Shown: one piece after another, positions 1 to 5,271 of the stretch
How positions within the stretch are numbered: the stretch's first letter is position 1
Layout: each line of letters starts with the position of its first letter
NCBI GenBank assembly: GCA_945979635.1
Contig: CAMFPZ010000077.1
Coordinates: 1 to 5,271 of the forward strand
Source: an uncultured Eubacterium sp.
Lineage (GTDB): Bacteria; Bacillota; Clostridia; Oscillospirales; Acutalibacteraceae
Reading direction: 5' to 3'
DNA: 5,271 nucleotides
Notes under the pieces: model-generated
What the model was told of the DNA's origin: nothing
Databases searched by the model: none
The model's input: only the letters and a program-made list of their open reading frames with translations
Position numbers and translations under genes: made by a program

Positions 1-154
1 CAGAGATGCTGAATAAATACATAAAAATAAAAATATTTTTGCGTTTTTCGGGGTGAATATGCATAAAAGGTGAATAAAAAGGCGGTTTTTTCGCTATGGG
101 TGAAGGGTGTTTGAAAAAACGCTCTTTGAAATATCGACAAAGGGTGGTTGAAAA
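1..154. other. Non-coding leader upstream of the terminase genes
   Basis: No credible gene is seen here. The stretch is AT-rich with short A and T runs, such as the AT palindrome at about 29-40, and it repeats a GGTGA-type motif at about 52, 69, 99 and 106 plus a GGTGG variant at 143. The spacing is irregular. Phage packaging recognition sites (pac or cos) often lie next to or inside the small terminase gene, so this is a reasonable place for one, but nothing in the sequence proves it. No convincing sigma-70 promoter and no GC-rich hairpin with a U tract was found. Confidence 0.5.
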
Positions 155-155
155 A
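103..155 (+). repeat. Pair of near-identical 16-bp direct repeats before terS
   Basis: AAGGGTGTTTGAAAAA at 103-118 and AAGGGTGGTTGAAAAA at 140-155 differ at one base (15 of 16 identical), with start points 37 bp apart. The second copy covers the ribosome binding site of the small terminase gene and ends on the A of its ATG. A protein binding both copies could control this start or recognise the DNA for packaging; that is inference. The repeats are rich in A and G, so part of the similarity could be chance. Confidence 0.5.
121..145 (+). promoter_or_regulatory. Possible RNA hairpin covering the terS ribosome binding site
   Basis: In RNA, 121-128 (GCTCTTTG) can pair with 138-145 (CAAAGGGT) around a 9-base loop, giving eight pairs of which two or three are G-U. 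The 3' arm contains the GGG at 142-144, the only purine-rich stretch well placed to act as the ribosome binding site for the ATG at 155. If it forms, it would damp translation of the small terminase. The stem is weak and may not form. Confidence 0.25.
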
Positions 156-478
156 TGGCAAGAAGAAAAATGAGTATTGAACAACAGGTTTCGCAGGGAC
201 TTTTGGATTTGGCATTTGGCTCTGTGAATGACGCGGTTTCACTTTTATTTTTGAGCGAGGAGGAGATTATGAGTAGGCTTCCGAAATTAAAGCTTATGAA
301 TGTCAGTGAAATAAAGCGGCCAAAGGGCGGCGGAATGGAAATAAAATTCTTCGATAGAATTCGTGCAATGGAGAAGCTTTCGCAAAATACAGCACAAAAG
401 CAGGAAAGTGGATTGAGCTTTTATGAGGCATTGGAAAAAAGTGCCGTAAACATAAACGGAGCGAGTCAAGATGATTAA
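155..478 (+). CDS. terS: Probable phage terminase small subunit
   Basis: This 107-residue protein is probably the DNA-recognition subunit of the packaging motor, which binds the phage packaging site and hands the DNA to the large subunit. The call rests mainly on position directly before an unmistakable large terminase, and on resemblance to short small-subunit proteins of Clostridia prophages: a basic start (MARRKMS), a segment SVNDAVSLLF at about 23-32, then a stretch around VSEIKRPKGGGMEIKFFDRIRAMEKL at 50-75 that looks like a short beta segment followed by a helix. I do not see a textbook helix-turn-helix. The ATG at 155 is preceded by GGGTGG at 142-147, a poor ribosome binding site compared with the AGGAGG sites downstream, so expression may be low. 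The last 8 bp overlap terL, which suggests coupled translation. It could instead be another small phage regulator. Confidence 0.72.
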   Translation: MARRKMSIEQQVSQGLLDLAFGSVNDAVSLLFLSEEEIMSRLPKLKLMNVSEIKRPKGGGMEIKFFDRIRAMEKLSQNTAQKQESGLSFYEALEKSAVNINGASQDD

Positions 479-1724
479 GTTTAATCCGTTTTCTGCCAAG
501 CAGCTTAAGGTTCTGAATTGGTGGTGCTCGACCAGTCGGGATTGTGAAAAAAACGGGCTCATTTGCGACGGTGCCGTGCGTTCGGGAAAGACTCTTTGTA
601 TGTCGCTTTCGTTCATATTTTGGGCGTTTTACTGCTTTTCGGACACATCATTTGCTCTGTGCGGAAAAACGATTAGCTCTCTTAGGCGGAATGTTGTTAC
701 ACCCATTGTTCCGATGCTCACCTCTCTTGGATTTTCGGTTAGTGAAAAACTGAGTCAAAACATTATTGAGATAAAAAGGGACGGCGTAAAAAACAGATTT
801 TATATCTTCGGTGGCAGGGACGAAAGCTCTGCCTCGCTCATTCAGGGTATGACCTTGGGCGGCGTCCTTTTTGACGAGGTTGCACTTATGCCTCGATCAT
901 TTGTTGAGCAGGCACTCGCACGATGCTCGCTTGAGGGCTCAAAATTTTGGTTCAATTGCAATCCGGAGCACCCGTTTCATTGGTTTTATAATGAGTGGAT
1001 AAAAAAAGCCGATGAAAAAAATATGCTCTATCTTCATTTCACTATGCAGGATAATCCGTCATTATCACCACAGATTATAAGTCGATATGAAAAGCTATAC
1101 ACAGGTGCGTTTTATGAAAGATTCATCGAAGGTAAATGGGTGGCAGCGGACGGCTTGGTATATCCGATGTTTTCGACCGTACGAAATGTGAAGGATGGAG
1201 AGAATTTTTCGGAATATTATTTGAGCTGTGACTATGGAACTGTCAATCCGTTTTCGCTCGGATTATGGGGCAGGGGGAGTGATGGCTGGTACAGAATAGA
1301 CGAATACTACCATTCCTCCCGTGACAGAGGTATCCAGCTGACGGATGAGGAGTATTATGAAAGACTAAAGGAGCTGTGCGGGGACAAAAAAATAACGGCT
1401 CTCATAGTCGATCCATCGGCAGCCTCGTTCATCGAAACTGTCAGACGGCATAATGAAATCGCTGTCATTAAGGCTGATAACGATGTCCTTTCAGGAATAA
1501 ATCGAGTATGCTCCGCCTTGAAGAATCAGGAAATATTCATTTCCCCTAGATGCGTGGATTCAATCAGGGAATTCTCGATTTACAGATGGGATAACGATAT
1601 AAAGCGAGACGCACCGAAAAAAGAAAACGATCACGCAATGGATGAAATACGATACTTTGTTTCTACAGTTCTTAATAAGTACAGGGAGGATTGTTCGTTT
1701 TCCATTGCAGTAGAAAGGAAGTGA
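471..1724 (+). CDS. terL: Phage terminase large subunit (PBSX/Terminase_3-like)
   Basis: This 417-residue protein is the motor that cuts concatemeric phage DNA and pumps it into the prohead through the portal. The N-terminal ATPase shows a Walker A loop GAVRSGKT at 34-41, a Walker B VLFDEV at 132-137 (Asp135, Glu136) and a coupling-type motif FNCNPE at 161-166. The C-terminal RNase H-like nuclease shows candidate metal ligands Asp254 (SCDYGTVNP), Asp314 (IVDPSAA) and Asp387 or Asp391 with His388 (NDHAMDEIRY). Length and motif order fit a complete, intact enzyme of the PBSX/SPP1 type, a group usually associated with headful packaging; that mode is not shown here. The ATG at 471 has GGAG at 458-461 and lies inside the end of terS, so the two subunits are probably translated together. 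Lysine codons are mixed (about 14 AAA to 12 AAG), unlike the capsid gene. Confidence 0.96.
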   Translation: MIKFNPFSAKQLKVLNWWCSTSRDCEKNGLICDGAVRSGKTLCMSLSFIFWAFYCFSDTSFALCGKTISSLRRNVVTPIVPMLTSLGFSVSEKLSQNIIEIKRDGVKNRFYIFGGRDESSASLIQGMTLGGVLFDEVALMPRSFVEQALARCSLEGSKFWFNCNPEHPFHWFYNEWIKKADEKNMLYLHFTMQDNPSLSPQIISRYEKLYTGAFYERFIEGKWVAADGLVYPMFSTVRNVKDGENFSEYYLSCDYGTVNPFSLGLWGRGSDGWYRIDEYYHSSRDRGIQLTDEEYYERLKELCGDKKITALIVDPSAASFIETVRRHNEIAVIKADNDVLSGINRVCSALKNQEIFISPRCVDSIREFSIYRWDNDIKRDAPKKENDHAMDEIRYFVSTVLNKYREDCSFSIAVERK

Positions 1725-1731
1725 AGCCTTG
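1714..1731 (+). promoter_or_regulatory. Ribosome binding site and TTG start of the portal gene
   Basis: AAAGGAAG at 1714-1721 sits in the last codons of terL and is well spaced from TTG at 1729-1731. The next in-frame ATG is codon 44, which would remove the basic start MGIFKRVKRS typical of portal proteins. The TTG is therefore the best start, leaving a 4-bp gap after terL. Confidence 0.8.
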
Positions 1732-2883
1732 GGCATTTTCAAAAGAGTAAAGAGAAGCGACGAGAAGCCGGATGTAAATTCGTCAATATCTGTTCAAACG
1801 AGCAACGAAAGCACACATCCCTTTAGATATCTTAATGGATATACGCCGCTCGCGGATATGGATAATCAAATTTACAAGTCGATTCGTGAGGGCGTTCCGA
1901 TTATAGACAGTGCGATAAACAAGATTATCAGGCTTATGGGCGGATTTGAAATAAAAACAGGCGATGAGGCTCTTGATGAGCAAGTCAAGGAGTTTTTCGA
2001 AACGGTCAATGTTGGCGGAAATCAACGGGGTATATTCGCATTTGTTGATAATTTTATGTCGCAGCTTTTAACCTACGGAACGGCAATCGGCGAAATTGTT
2101 GCAAACGAAAATTGCTTTTATGCATTGTACAATGCAGAGCTTTCGGCGATTGAGGTAAAGCGTGGGGAAAACAATTTGGACCTTGTGTTTTGTCCGAATT
2201 CGGCAGGCCCTTCAAAGCCGTTCGAAAATCAGGATTTGATTTTGTTTTCCGTGCTTAATCCCGAAGCCGGCCAAATAAAGGGAACCAGCCTACTCAAGGG
2301 ATTACCGTTTGTGACAGATATTCTGCTGAAAATATTTAATACAATCGGAAGCAATTGGCAGAGAGTCGGAAATTTGAGATATGCTGTTACATATAAGCCG
2401 CAAAATGACGGCGTAGACAAGGCGTTCGCCAGAGAAAGAGCAAACCAAATGGCGAATGCTTGGCGTGATGCAATGAGCAGCAGCGAGCAGGTCAAGGATT
2501 TTGTTGCAGTGGGCGATGTTAAGGTAAGCGTTATAGGAGCGGACAACCAAATACTCGACAGTGAGGTCCCTGTAAGACAGCTTCTTGAGCAGATTGTCGC
2601 AAAAACAGGACTTATGCCATATATGTTTGGATTATCGTGGTCCACTACGGAACGAATGAGCTCGCAGCAGGCGGATGTTTTGACAACAGAGCTTGAGGCG
2701 TATCGACGAATAGTGACTCCGGTTATAAGAAAAATAGGCGAGACTTATTTGAAAACCTTGGGAATTTATCGCGGCGTCAGCGTTGAGTGGAGCGATATAA
2801 CCTTGCAGGACGAAACTCAAAGTGCACAGGCTCGTCTATACAATGCACAGGCGGATAATTTACTTAAGGAGGCTGAAAATTGA
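1729..2883 (+). CDS. Phage portal protein
   Basis: This 384-residue protein should form the ring at one capsid vertex through which DNA enters and leaves, and to which terminase and later the neck proteins bind. Supporting features are the start MGIFKRVKR, the helix PIIDSAINKIIRLMGGFEI at about 57-75, the portal-like segment FVDNFMSQLLTYGTAIGEIV at about 105-124, and the C-terminal block TGLMPYMFGLSW (293-304) followed by TTERMSSQQADVLTTELEAY, which resembles the stem and crown helices of phage portals. Its length is at the short end for the family. I cannot assign a subfamily with confidence. It lies directly after terL, the usual place, and its stop overlaps the next start by 4 bp (ATGA). 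No separate head-joining or Mu gpF-like gene lies between portal and protease. Identity rests on motifs and position. Confidence 0.9.
   Translation: MGIFKRVKRSDEKPDVNSSISVQTSNESTHPFRYLNGYTPLADMDNQIYKSIREGVPIIDSAINKIIRLMGGFEIKTGDEALDEQVKEFFETVNVGGNQRGIFAFVDNFMSQLLTYGTAIGEIVANENCFYALYNAELSAIEVKRGENNLDLVFCPNSAGPSKPFENQDLILFSVLNPEAGQIKGTSLLKGLPFVTDILLKIFNTIGSNWQRVGNLRYAVTYKPQNDGVDKAFARERANQMANAWRDAMSSSEQVKDFVAVGDVKVSVIGADNQILDSEVPVRQLLEQIVAKTGLMPYMFGLSWSTTERMSSQQADVLTTELEAYRRIVTPVIRKIGETYLKTLGIYRGVSVEWSDITLQDETQSAQARLYNAQADNLLKEAEN
2866..2882 (+). promoter_or_regulatory. Ribosome binding site and start of the protease gene
   Basis: AAGGAGG at 2866-2872 lies 7 bases before the first of two adjacent ATG codons (2880 and 2883). 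The spacing favours 2880, whose ATG overlaps the portal stop TGA at 2881-2883. The overlap points to translational coupling. Confidence 0.7.
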
Positions 2884-3836
2884 TGCAGGGCTGTATTGAA
2901 AAAAGCATTACAACAGATGAGGATATGAAGAAGATTCATTCCTTTACAAGGCGTGAGATGAGTCCCGACGAGCTTTATGTATTCAATGTTGATTTGTGCA
3001 ACAACGATGTTGACAGAGATTACGAAAAATTCAGTGTTGATACGCTGAATCAGCTTGCGAAGCTTTTTGTCGGAAGGACGGGAATATTCGACCATTCTAT
3101 GAAGAGCTCCGACCAAACTGCGAGAATTTTCGACACCTTTGTCCATAGGGAGGAGGGCAAGAAAACTGTCGATGGTGAGGATTTCTACACGCTAAAGGCG
3201 AGAGCGTATATGCTCAATAACGACGAAAACAGACCGCTAATCGAAAGTATCGACGCCGGAATAAAGAAGGAGGTTTCCGTTTCGTGCAGTGTCGGAAAGG
3301 AAATTTGCTCGATTTGCTCTGCGGACAGAAGAAAATCGAGATGCGAGCATATCAAGGGCAGAAGCTATGGAAATAAGCTGTGCTATTCGACATTGGTCGA
3401 TGCTACGGACGCGTATGAATTTTCGTTCGTTGCCGTTCCTGCCCAAAGAGAGGCAGGGATTACAAAATCATTCTCTAAAAAGGAGGAAAAACAAGTGCAG
3501 GATGTTGTAAAGATGATTAGTCAGGGCGAGGAAATCACTCTTACTAAATCACAAACAAATGAGCTTTGCTCCTATATCGAGGGGCTAAAGCAGGAGGCAG
3601 AGCTTGGTGAAAGCTATAAAAAGAAGCTTTTGAAGGAAGTTGTCGGATTGTTCAAGTCTGCTTTCCCGAAAATGGATGAGGCTCTATTTGTATCCGTTGC
3701 TTCAGTTATGACAAACAAGGAGCTTTTGGGCTTCTGCGATGGTATGAAGAAGAGTCTTAATGAATCAAAAATAAAGCCCCAGCTTGCTATAAAGCCGGAG
3801 CAAAAATCAAATGATAATTCGGATTTTAAGATTTAG
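2880..3836 (+). CDS. Prohead maturation protease with C-terminal scaffold-like region
   Basis: This 318-residue protein is probably the prohead protease that trims scaffold and capsid proteins during head maturation. Residues 1-195 look like a herpes/HK97-type serine protease: FDH with His72 is a candidate catalytic histidine, and KKEVSVSCSV at 129-138 contains the likely nucleophile (Ser135 or Ser137). After this comes DATDAYEFSFVAVPAQREAG (about 174-193), a block recognisable in prohead proteases. Between them is a C-x2-C-x8-C-x-H cluster (Cys143, Cys146, Cys155, His157) that could bind zinc. Residues 200-318 are charged and look largely helical, fitting a scaffold. A strong internal ribosome binding site and GTG at 3495 would allow this part to be made alone. 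The position between portal and decoration/capsid fits the role. The family is inferred from motifs, so a close variant such as U35/S78 versus another type is not settled. Confidence 0.78.
   Translation: MMQGCIEKSITTDEDMKKIHSFTRREMSPDELYVFNVDLCNNDVDRDYEKFSVDTLNQLAKLFVGRTGIFDHSMKSSDQTARIFDTFVHREEGKKTVDGEDFYTLKARAYMLNNDENRPLIESIDAGIKKEVSVSCSVGKEICSICSADRRKSRCEHIKGRSYGNKLCYSTLVDATDAYEFSFVAVPAQREAGITKSFSKKEEKQVQDVVKMISQGEEITLTKSQTNELCSYIEGLKQEAELGESYKKKLLKEVVGLFKSAFPKMDEALFVSVASVMTNKELLGFCDGMKKSLNESKIKPQLAIKPEQKSNDNSDFKI
3481..3497 (+). promoter_or_regulatory. Internal ribosome binding site with in-frame GTG start
   Basis: AGGAGG at 3481-3486 is followed after 8 bases by GTG at 3495-3497, which is codon 206 of the protease frame. 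It is as strong as the sites before the decoration and capsid genes. The caution is that Lys-Glu-Glu codons (AAG GAG GAA) create this motif by chance fairly easily. Confidence 0.55.
3495..3836 (+). CDS. Candidate capsid scaffold made from an internal start in the protease gene
   Basis: Starting at GTG 3495 in the same frame as the protease gives a 113-residue protein equal to protease residues 206-318. It begins MQDVVKMISQGEEITL and appears mostly helical and charged, with a lysine-rich polar tail (about residues 290-318 of the full protein). In lambda, the scaffold Nu3 is made in exactly this way from inside protease gene C, directly before decoration gene D and capsid gene E, the same order as here. 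No other scaffold gene is present between portal and capsid, and the capsid N-terminal arm looks too short to be a built-in HK97-type scaffold. The internal start is inferred from sequence; the C-terminal region may act only as part of the full-length protein. Confidence 0.5.
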   Translation: MQDVVKMISQGEEITLTKSQTNELCSYIEGLKQEAELGESYKKKLLKEVVGLFKSAFPKMDEALFVSVASVMTNKELLGFCDGMKKSLNESKIKPQLAIKPEQKSNDNSDFKI

Positions 3837-3849
3837 GAGGAAAAATATG
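3835..3849 (+). promoter_or_regulatory. Ribosome binding site fixing the decoration gene start
   Basis: AGGAGG at 3835-3840 shares bases with the protease stop TAG (3834-3836) and lies 6 bases before ATG at 3847. An earlier in-frame ATG at 3811 has no such site and would add 12 residues translated from the protease coding tail. The start at 3847 is preferred. Confidence 0.88.
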
Positions 3850-4206
3850 TCAGTATCATACAATGGATTTGATGTTAAGCACATCACATTTGAAAAGCAG
3901 TCATCAACAGAGATTAAGGTTGGCGATTTGGTTATTACAAACGCACAGGGCTATCTCGAGAAGGCGGCATCAAGCTCGCCGTTTTTCGGAGTTGCAACCT
4001 GTGTAAGAGATAATTTTGTATCAGTTCAGGTTAGCGGCTATGTAGAGCTCGATTATACAGGCTCAACTGTACCTTCGGGTATGTGCAAGCTTTATTCAAA
4101 CGGTGCGGGCGGAGTCAGTGTTGATTCTTCAACAGGTGCTTCAAACCCTGCAAGAATGGTGCTCAAGGCTGATACGGCAAATAAGAAAATCGGTATGATT
4201 TTATAA
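3847..4206 (+). CDS. Probable capsid decoration (cement) protein
   Basis: This 119-residue protein probably binds the outside of the expanded capsid and stabilises it against the pressure of packed DNA. It looks almost entirely beta-stranded, rich in Ser, Gly, Thr and Val, with no signal peptide or membrane segment. The pattern VGDLVITNAQGYLEKA (26-40), then FFGVATCVRDNFVSVQVSGYVEL (47-69), resembles DUF2190-like decoration proteins, where a FGVA segment precedes a strand ending in GYVEL. Its place between protease and capsid matches lambda gpD. Lysine is coded almost only by AAG (7 of 8), which, with the strong ribosome binding site, suggests high expression as expected for a protein present in hundreds of copies. 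Function comes from position and fold character, not from a catalytic motif. Confidence 0.7.
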   Translation: MSVSYNGFDVKHITFEKQSSTEIKVGDLVITNAQGYLEKAASSSPFFGVATCVRDNFVSVQVSGYVELDYTGSTVPSGMCKLYSNGAGGVSVDSSTGASNPARMVLKADTANKKIGMIL

Positions 4207-4210
4207 TTAA

Positions 4211-4226
4211 AGGAGGAAGAAAAATG
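4211..4226 (+). promoter_or_regulatory. Ribosome binding site of the major capsid gene
   Basis: AAAGGAGGA around 4209-4217 contains AGGAGG at 4211-4216, 7 bases before ATG at 4224. It is a near-perfect site, in keeping with the most abundant virion protein. The 17-bp gap after the decoration stop holds nothing else. Confidence 0.85.
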
Positions 4227-5207
4227 ACATTTGATAATATTAAGCTTGATAAGGGACTTTATACCTCAAATAAGGGCTTTACAAGAGCACTGGAGGAGCT
4301 TGATCCAAGCGAAAATTATATCGGAACAGAGCTTGAGGGTCTCGATGCATACGAAAGACAGCTCAAGAGATTTGATATTAAGGTAAATGGTGCAAATTCG
4401 GATACTATTTCGAAGTTTTTCCAGACATCCGACTCTGCGGCTCTCTTTCCTGAATATGTTTCTAGAGCGGTAAGAACCGGTCTCACTAACAACATTCTTG
4501 ATGATTTGGTAGCGACTACTACTGTGATTGACTCTCTTGATTATCGCTCAATAGAGTGCGTTGATGCCGAAAAGGTTGAAAACGGAGTTGATTTCATCAA
4601 TGAGGGTACCCATATTCCCGAGACTGTTATTAAGACAAGCAGCAATCTTACTAAGCTCAACAAGTGCGGCAGAAGTCTTGTTGCTTCGTATGAGGCACTT
4701 AAGTCACAGCGACTTGATCTATTCACAATTTCTCTCAAGCAGATTGGTAATTATATCGCAAATTGCGAAACCGTCCAGGCGATTAATACTCTTCTTAAGG
4801 CATCAAAGAATCTTGATTTTGCCGGTGATGATATTGCGTATGTAGATTTTATTGAGATGTACAAGAGTCTTGCTCCGTACGAGATGAATACAGTCATCGC
4901 AGAGGGTGATAATCTTTCCAAAATTCTTCAAATGACAGAATTCAAGGATTCTCAGGCAGGTCAAAGCTTCCACGCAACAGGCAAGCTTGTTACTCCTGTC
5001 GGGGCAAAGCTTGTTTATTCTCCGACTAATATTCTTAACGGCAGAGTTATTGCTATCGACAAGAGATTTGCACTCGAAAAGGTTCAGTTTGGTGATGTTG
5101 TAACAGATTTCGACAAGCTAATTGACCGTCAGCTCGAGCGTGCAACCATAACTCTTACAAGTGGATTCAATCGTCTTATCGACGGTGCCTGCGTTATCGC
5201 TTCTTAA
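4224..5207 (+). CDS. Phage major capsid protein (HK97 fold)
   Basis: This 327-residue protein should build the icosahedral shell. Family-like features are a charged, partly helical N-terminal arm (about 18-55), the segment ALFPEYVSRAVRTGL at 73-87 that is common in capsid proteins of Clostridia prophages, the E-loop and P-domain-like region around 105-190 (including KLNKCGRSLVASYEALK at 144-160 and a long helix after it), and a C-terminal A-domain-like part with strands such as KLVYSP and GRVIAID followed by the closing block ATITLTSGFNRLIDGACVIAS. Length is normal for the fold and no frameshift is seen. The N-terminal arm is short beside the roughly 100-residue delta domain of HK97, which argues for a separate scaffold. 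Lysine codons are 21 AAG to 1 AAA, a strong bias consistent with very high expression. The gene has its own strong ribosome binding site and follows the decoration gene in one operon. Confidence 0.92.
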   Translation: MTFDNIKLDKGLYTSNKGFTRALEELDPSENYIGTELEGLDAYERQLKRFDIKVNGANSDTISKFFQTSDSAALFPEYVSRAVRTGLTNNILDDLVATTTVIDSLDYRSIECVDAEKVENGVDFINEGTHIPETVIKTSSNLTKLNKCGRSLVASYEALKSQRLDLFTISLKQIGNYIANCETVQAINTLLKASKNLDFAGDDIAYVDFIEMYKSLAPYEMNTVIAEGDNLSKILQMTEFKDSQAGQSFHATGKLVTPVGAKLVYSPTNILNGRVIAIDKRFALEKVQFGDVVTDFDKLIDRQLERATITLTSGFNRLIDGACVIAS

Positions 5208-5209
5208 TC

Positions 5210-5226
5210 GGAGGTGTATGCTATGA
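5210..5226 (+). CDS. Start of the next gene, cut after one codon
   Basis: GGAGG at 5210-5214 lies 8 bases before ATG at 5223-5225, so another gene of the operon begins here. An ATG at 5218 is too close to the binding site and reads ATG-CTA-TGA, so it is not used. Only ATG and one further base are natural sequence; everything after 5226 is adapter, and any protein read through it is false. In this gene order a head-tail connector or head completion protein is expected next, but the product cannot be seen. Confidence 0.6.
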
Positions 5227-5271
5227 CTGTCTCTTATACACATCTCCGAGCCCACGAGACGTAGAGGAATC
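5227..5271. other. Illumina Nextera (Tn5) adapter sequence, not biological
   Basis: Positions 5227-5245 are CTGTCTCTTATACACATCT, the reverse complement of the 19-bp Tn5 mosaic end used in Nextera libraries. Positions 5246-5260 (CCGAGCCCACGAGAC) continue as the Nextera read-2 side adapter. Positions 5261-5268 (GTAGAGGA) fit the i7 index slot and, from memory, match Nextera index N712. The final ATC matches the start of the P7 primer portion. The order is exactly that of read-through from a short insert, so the natural contig ends at 5226. Confidence 0.98.

Noticed and set aside
5..55. Short frame of 16 codons (starts MLNKYIK) at the left edge
   Set aside because: Too short, upstream context is cut off, no visible ribosome binding site, and the sequence is mostly A/T-run codons.
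39..67. Possible promoter TTGCGT, 17-base spacer, CATAAA
   Set aside because: Both boxes match the consensus poorly, and in AT-rich DNA such matches are common. Not enough to call.
76..91. A-run, GGCGG, T-run resembling a terminator
   Set aside because: The stem would be only A-T pairs with the GC part in the loop, so it is not a rho-independent terminator.
2229..2645. 138-residue open frame on the minus strand within the portal gene
   Set aside because: It lies wholly inside a well supported portal gene, has low-complexity composition and no ribosome binding site context; it is a shadow frame.
2817..3146. 109-residue minus-strand frame across the portal/protease junction
   Set aside because: It crosses two coupled + strand genes, shows no recognisable domain and no operon partner.
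5223..5271. Protein reading from ATG 5223 through to the end
   Set aside because: All bases after 5226 are sequencing adapter, so any residues after the first codon are artificial.
1..5271. Search for defence systems, CRISPR, tRNA, insertion sequences, diversity-generating repeats or a large hidden RNA
   Set aside because: Nearly all of 155-5207 is filled by head and packaging genes, gaps are at most 17 bp, and no array, cloverleaf or transposase was seen.

Overview
The window is the head-morphogenesis and DNA-packaging block of a tailed phage or prophage (Caudoviricetes). All six complete genes lie on the + strand and are tightly packed from about 155 to 5207: a probable small terminase, the large terminase, the portal, a prohead protease that carries a candidate internal scaffold start, a small capsid decoration protein, and the major capsid protein. 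The order is terS-terL-portal-protease(/scaffold)-decoration-capsid. It parallels the lambda head operon (Nu1-A-(W)-B-C/Nu3-D-E), although the proteins themselves look like those of Firmicutes prophages (PBSX/SPP1-like terminase).

The host is probably a Clostridia-type Gram-positive bacterium, perhaps a gut species. The reasons are strong AGGAGG-type ribosome binding sites, moderately AT-rich DNA, a TTG start on the portal, and protein sequences that resemble prophage head proteins of that group. This is inference from style; no host gene, integrase or attachment site is present.

Layout: 1-154 is non-coding leader with repeated GGTGA-type motifs and a possible weak RNA hairpin over the terS ribosome binding site. 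From 155 to 2883, terS, terL and portal overlap or nearly touch (8-bp overlap, 4-bp gap). From 2880 to 3836 is the protease gene, overlapping the portal by 4 bp; inside it a well-placed AGGAGG and in-frame GTG at 3495 could give a separate 113-residue scaffold protein, as lambda C/Nu3 does. Genes 3847-4206 (decoration) and 4224-5207 (capsid) each have their own strong ribosome binding site and shift sharply to AAG lysine codons, as expected for products made in hundreds of copies. A next gene begins at 5223 but only four bases of it are present.

The last 45 bases (5227-5271) are not biological. They match the Illumina Nextera/Tn5 transposase adapter followed by what looks like an i7 index and the first bases of the P7 primer. 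The natural sequence ends at 5226.

Together the genes make an empty prohead (capsid, scaffold, protease, portal), fill it with DNA (terminase through the portal) and stabilise it (decoration). I found no defence system, RNA gene, CRISPR array, insertion sequence or clear terminator. The most informative points are the adapter tail, the internal scaffold start, and a Cys/His zinc-like cluster in the protease.
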